A stretch of DNA of 64,000 nucleotides from Ceratopteris richardii. Lineage: Eukaryota > Streptophyta > Polypodiopsida > Polypodiales > Pteridaceae. Under the pieces are notes generated by a model. The model ran no database searches, was not told where the DNA came from, and saw only the letters and a list, made by a program, of their open reading frames with translations. Of the stretch, positions 59,199 through 64,000 are shown piece after piece. The stretch is from contig CM035444.1 of the NCBI GenBank assembly GCA_020310875.1, forward strand, positions 23,599,272-23,663,271. The letters run 5' to 3'. The position numbers were made by a program, and so were the translations under genes. How positions within the stretch are numbered: the stretch's first letter is position 1; every line of letters starts with the position of its first letter.

Positions 59199-61649
59199 TA
59201 TTTATTTATTTGTTTTTATTAATATGTCTTTTTTTCATGAACTTACATGTTATTATCTGAAAAGTTTTTACCAAGTCAGAATATTCTTCCTACCTCACAT
59301 GATGAAATGAAGAAGATAATCAACAATTTTGGTATAGATTATCAATGTATACATGCATGTCCTAACGATTGTATTTTATATAGAGGTGAATATGTAGACT
59401 CTTTGACATGTACAAAATATCAATCTCCTCTATATAAGGACGAAGAAGGTAAATTCCCAAAAAAGGTATTGAGACATTTTCCATTAACTCCATGGATTAG
59501 ACATATGTTTCAAAGCCCCGACATGGGGACATGACCATAAAAGTACTGATGGAATAATCAAAATTCCTCATGATAGTGTTGCTTTTCAGCATATTGATTC
59601 TACATGGCCTGATTTTGCAGAAAATCCACAGAATCTAAAGTTAGGAGTTGCATTAGATGGGGTTAATCTATTCTCCATGAAATCTAGTAAATGGTCAACA
59701 TGGCCAGTGGTAGTCATAAACTACAAACTTTCGTCATATCTTAGCATTAAAAAGGAACATTTAATGCTTTCCTTTTTAATCCCAAGAAAAATAGAAGTTA
59801 AAGATATGAATATATATCTTGCTCCTCTCATTGACAATCTCCAAGAGTTATGGAGAGGTATTAATGCCATTGATGTATCGAAAAGCATCAATGAAAGATA
59901 TATTATGATTTGTGGTATTGTGGCTTGAAATATTCATGATTTTCTAGGATGTAGTGTTTGTTCAGGTACTGATGTAATTTTTTATTCAATATGCATACAA
60001 ATAAATGTGAGTTAATCTAATTATATTTCTATCATTTTCATGATGTAGGAATATCTACTAAGGGTTATAAAGCTTGTCCATATTGTGGTGATTGGTTGAG
60101 ATCAATCTATAATAAGAATCTCAATAAAAATATTTATCTTCAACATCAACGATTCTTGCTTGATGATCATCCATTAAGATTTAAAAGAGAAGCGATACAT
60201 TTTAATGGAAAGCTTGAATCAGGTCACTGTCCAAAACCTATGACGCCTATGGATTGGTTTCAAAAATGGGTAGATGGATCTCTGATAGATCCAAAATCAG
60301 AAATCTTCAATGATGATGAAGATAATGAGAATGTGAAGAGAGTAAAGGAAAATTGGCACTCACTGATTTTATATATAAATATGGTATTCTTTGGAGTATT
60401 GGAAAGAGTTAAAAGTATGTCATTTTCTTGATCCTATGCATATATTCAAGAATATTGGTTATTCATTATGGAAACATCTTCTTTGATTAAAGGACATCAT
60501 AGTATCAAGGAACTATTTGTAGGATCAAAACTCAAAACCAAAGTTATGGCCAGTTTTTGATAGACATCGATAGGAAATGACTTATGCACCTGCTCCTTGG
60601 GTACTTACGACAAAATAGATACAGACTATCAACAATAGGATTCAATTAATTCGGACTCCTACAGGATATGGAGCATCTTTCCAGAACATGTTTACTATGG
60701 ATGATAAGAGCTTATCTGGGTTAAAGTCCCATGATTGGCATAACTTTTTGAAACAGATTTTACCTTTGGTTATCGATGGATGTACAACGAAAGGAGTACA
60801 AGATGTGATCTATCGTCTTGGATCGCTTATAAGGTAATTACGATACTTTTATATTTAATATATATGAATATTTGATATCTTTTATTTTTGGATTAATTTC
60901 TTTATAATTTTTTTATTGATATGTATAGGTGGATTACATCAAAAGAGATTGACAAAAACTCAATCCCACAAAAGAAATGTGAATGCAAAGAGCTACTATG
61001 TTTGATGGAGAAAGAGCGTCCTACTTCATTTTTTGATATTTTGGTTCATTTATTAGTCCATCTTGTAGATGAAATAGAGATTGCAAGTGTTGTCAACACT
61101 CAATGGATGTTTCGGGTCGAGCGATTTATGGGAATATTAAAAGTTATGTATGGCAAAGAGTGAAACCAGAAGGATCCATGGCAAAGGGTTGGATGCTTGA
61201 AGAGTGCATGTACTATGTTAGTAAGTATCTTGAAAGATTTCATGAAGAAGCTCCATATGCATGGACCAATGAGTCTTCTTCAAAAATAACAATTGAGGTA
61301 TTATCAGGTAAGAGAGTTCCATTTTATTTACATTTCAATAAAAAAATGATGTTTCTACTTTTGTAGCATATAATAGCGAATGCATGCAAGCATTCCTTAG
61401 CGAGTACGAACAAGAACTTCAAAATCTCCAAAGTAAAGGATGAAGAAACAAAAGATATAGACATAATCTCAACAATAATGAGATTACAAATATATCCTCT
61501 TTCACGGATCTGCTATATACTCATTTGTAACGAGCCAACACAAATAATGAAGAAATCTTAGATGAGCAGAGAGAGTTAATGATAGGTTGTGAATGAAAGG
61601 TAATTTTATTTTAATAATATTTTGTTTTTTACATATATTTATATTAGTT

Positions 61650-61991
61650 TCTCTTTACTATATGTGTATGCATGTAAGTATGCATATGCATATGCATTAG
61701 GTATGCATGTATGTGTATGTGTGTGTGTATGGTTCTCTATGTGTGTGTATGTGTCCATGTGTATGTGTGTGTCTATGTGTGTACATACATGTGTATCTGT
61801 ATATATGTGTTTGTATGCATGTTTATGTGTGTGTGTAAATCTGTGTGTATATGTGTGTGTGTGTGTCTATGTGTGTCTATGTGTGTATGTGTGTGTATCT
61901 GTGTGTATGCATGTATGCATATGCATGTGCATTATGTATGCAAATGTATGCATGTGTGTGCATGCATGTAAGTATGTATGTATGCATGTAT
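61650..61991. repeat. (TGTGTA)n microsatellite before CACTA-2
   Basis: TG-rich repeat in the opposite polarity to the CA-rich arrays of the introns. CACTA-2 starts directly at its right end after TGTAT. Confidence 0.9.
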
Positions 61992-62321
61992 CACTACAAG
62001 GAATACGAGCGTATAGTGACGGTTAAGGCGACACAATTTCGTCGTTATAAAATTGCAAAATGCATTGTAATGAGCGTCCCGCACGCACCGTCGATTAAAT
62101 GACGAGCCAAATGACATTTTTTGCGACTTGTGGCACGACGGGGTCTGCGACGCTCGCGTTGAGCATCGCTAACACGACGGTTTTAAGTAGTGTTGCATAA
62201 GCGACGCTTTTTAACATCGCATAAGCGACACTAAAATATGTCGCTTATGCGACGCCAAGTGGAATGATTTTTTGATGCGTAGCATCGCTTACACGATGGT
62301 CTGTTGATGGGAACAAATTAA

Positions 62322-62381
62322 AACGTTGGAGGTTCTTTGATCGGCATTTTCACGCATCTGATTGAAGAGCTCTCCAACGTT
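62322..62381 (+). other. CACTA-2 copy of the conserved 60-bp hairpin
   Basis: Same 21-pair stem with one bulge and a 17-nt loop as at 53,605. Three substitutions relative to CACTA-1 all convert G-C pairs to G-T (G-U in RNA), keeping the fold on the plus-strand transcript. Confidence 0.85.
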
Positions 62382-62689
62382 CGCAATTGCACTATGCTTA
62401 CGAGCTAAAGCAAGTATATGCAGAATTGTTGTTTTGCCTAAGCTCTCTCTTATTGTCTCCCTCTGTCTCTGTTTCTCTCTTTCTACATCTTTCTCTCTTT
62501 GAATTTTCTCTCTCTATCTCTCTCTCTCTCTCTCTCTCTTCTTTCTCTCTTTATTGCAGGTTATTCAAGAAGCTAACCAAGCAAAAAGTATGGCTAACTA
62601 TTGTAAGTACAATTTCTATTCTTTGTATATCATTTGAATTGTGTTATTTTCATTAGATAGCATACTCACACTTATTGATATGCACTTAT

Positions 62690-63810
62690 ACACTTGTACA
62701 TGATGAAGATGCACTTTCACACATATACACATGCACATACACACACATATATACACACAGATACATGTGCACATACACTTAGACATGCACACATACACAC
62801 TTACACATGCACATGCACATACATACATATACACACACTGCATACACATGCACATACATATACACAAACGTAAATATACACTTAGCTACACACATATGAA
62901 TGAATTATATAATTAAAGTATTAAAACACATATACACATGCGTACACACATGCACATACCTACATATACACATATACATGCACATACACACATATACACA
63001 TAGAGTTATACATATACATGCACATACATATACACACACATACACATGCACATGCACATACATATACACACACATACACATGCACATGCACATACACATA
63101 CTCATACACACATATACACTTACACATGCACATGCACATACATAAATATACACACACATACACATGCACATACATATACACACACATACATATACACTTA
63201 GGTACACACATATGAATGAATTATATAATTAAAGTATTAAAACACATATACACATGCACACACACATGCACACACACATGCACATACCTACATATACACA
63301 TATACATGCACATACACACATATACACATAGAGTTACACATATACACACACATACACATGCACATGCACATACTCATACACACATATACACTTACACATG
63401 CACATGCACATACATACATATACACACACATACACATGCACATACATACATATACACACACATACATATACACTTAGGTACACACATATGAATGAATTAT
63501 ATAATTAAAGTATTAAAACACATATACACAAGCACACACACATGCACATACCTACATATACACATATACATGCACATACACACATATACACATAGAGTTA
63601 CACATATACATGCACATACATATACACACACATACACATGCACATGCACATACTCATACACACATATACACTTACACATGCACATGCACATACATATATA
63701 TACACACACATACACATGCACATACATACATATACACACACATACATATACACTTAGGTACACACATATGAATGAATTATATAATTAAAGTATTAAAACA
63801 CATGCTTAAT
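62690..63810 (+). repeat. Higher-order microsatellite array in CACTA-2 intron
   Basis: CA/TA repeats punctuated by ATGAATGAATTATATAATT at 62,896, 63,212, 63,488 and 63,768, giving ~316, 276 and 280-bp periods. The blocks share internal landmarks (AGAGTTACACAT, CACTTAGGTACA). CACTA-1 has the punctuating word only once, at 55,067. Confidence 0.9.
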
Positions 63811-63902
63811 ATAAACAATAATAATAATCAATAGAACAAAACTCTTCATTACTTAATACCATACACACAATTCAAAACATAACTGAAATGAAAAATACAT
63901 AG

Positions 63903-63907
<5 letters not shown>

Positions 63908-64000
<93 letters not shown>
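63908..64000. repeat. (TA)n microsatellite at window end
   Basis: TA dinucleotides running off the window; equivalent in position to 55,191-55,271 of CACTA-1. Confidence 0.97.

Larger units (their letters stand above)
61992..64000 (+). mobile_element. CACTA-2, 5' portion of a second element of the same family
   Basis: Starts CACTACAAGGAATACGAGCG. Subterminal motif copies (GCATAAGCGACG and inversions) are near 62,165, 62,195, 62,217, 62,240 and 62,281, better preserved than in CACTA-1. Hairpin 62,322-62,381, CT tract ~62,450-62,550, leader exon with ATG at 62,590 and GTAAGT donor at 62,603, then the microsatellite intron to the end of the window. Same orientation as CACTA-1. The coding part lies beyond the window. 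Confidence 0.88.

Noticed and set aside
62900..63788. Three near-identical ORFs starting Met-Asn-Tyr-Ile-Ile-Lys in the CACTA-2 intron
   Set aside because: They start in the AT-rich punctuating word of the higher-order repeat and run into microsatellite; a by-product of tandem duplication.

Overview
This window looks like repeat-dominated intergenic DNA from a large plant nuclear genome. The evidence is a spliced subfamily-XI-type LRR receptor kinase, Ty1/Copia elements primed by initiator tRNA-Met, Ty3/Gypsy elements with a tRNA-Asp-like primer site, an L1-type LINE tail with a zf-RVT domain, tRNA-derived SINE-like units, and CACTA (En/Spm) transposons. The density of old, nested, broken elements would suit a gymnosperm or another large-genome plant. 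That placement is inference; nothing in the sequence names the species. There are no rRNA genes, CRISPR arrays or bacterial operons.

Layout. 1-11,190: Gypsy-1 (minus), with gag, protease, RT and partial RNase H, followed downstream by an unassigned multi-ORF region where integrase would be expected; its leader carries an array built on an ATCGCGAT core. 11,655-14,771: a block bounded by two ~190-bp TG...CA direct repeats. 14,775-16,800: truncated Copia-3 (minus). 17,400-23,445: old Copia-2 (plus), whose integrase and half of RT are replaced by about 2.3 kb of other DNA. 23,790-26,534: LINE and SINE fragments, including a LINE tail between 89-92 bp direct repeats. 26,957-30,279: the only intact host gene seen, an LRR receptor-like kinase with one 167-bp intron. 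30,761-33,480: a SINE, a lone LTR with primer site, and unassigned DNA. 33,481-38,549: Copia-1 (plus), near complete but broken. 38,549-43,706: Copia-4 (minus), fused to Copia-1 at a truncation junction and inserted in Gypsy-2. 43,707 to about 50,800: Gypsy-2 (minus), with its own ATCGCGAT-core leader array. 51,350-52,850: a Gypsy-3 gag fragment (plus). 53,284-61,991: CACTA-1 (plus). 61,992-64,000: the 5' part of CACTA-2, lying inside or against CACTA-1.

The most unusual system is CACTA-1. Downstream of a tiny leader exon and a giant microsatellite-filled intron lie a minus-strand spliced gene with an acidic tail, then a plus-strand gene with a SET-like (lysine methyltransferase fold) domain, then a TNP2-type transposase. 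Three exons (starting at 56,467, 56,605 and 57,779) begin with related sequence after a TAG acceptor, as if one leader could be spliced to alternative modules. CACTA-2 repeats the terminus, subterminal repeats, a 60-bp hairpin, the leader exon and the microsatellite intron. The second notable pattern is that two Gypsy leaders carry arrays with the same 8-bp palindromic core but different flanks.

Almost all element coding regions are inactivated by stops, frameshifts or catalytic substitutions. The receptor kinase reading frame is clean and uses a markedly more GC-rich codon set than its surroundings.
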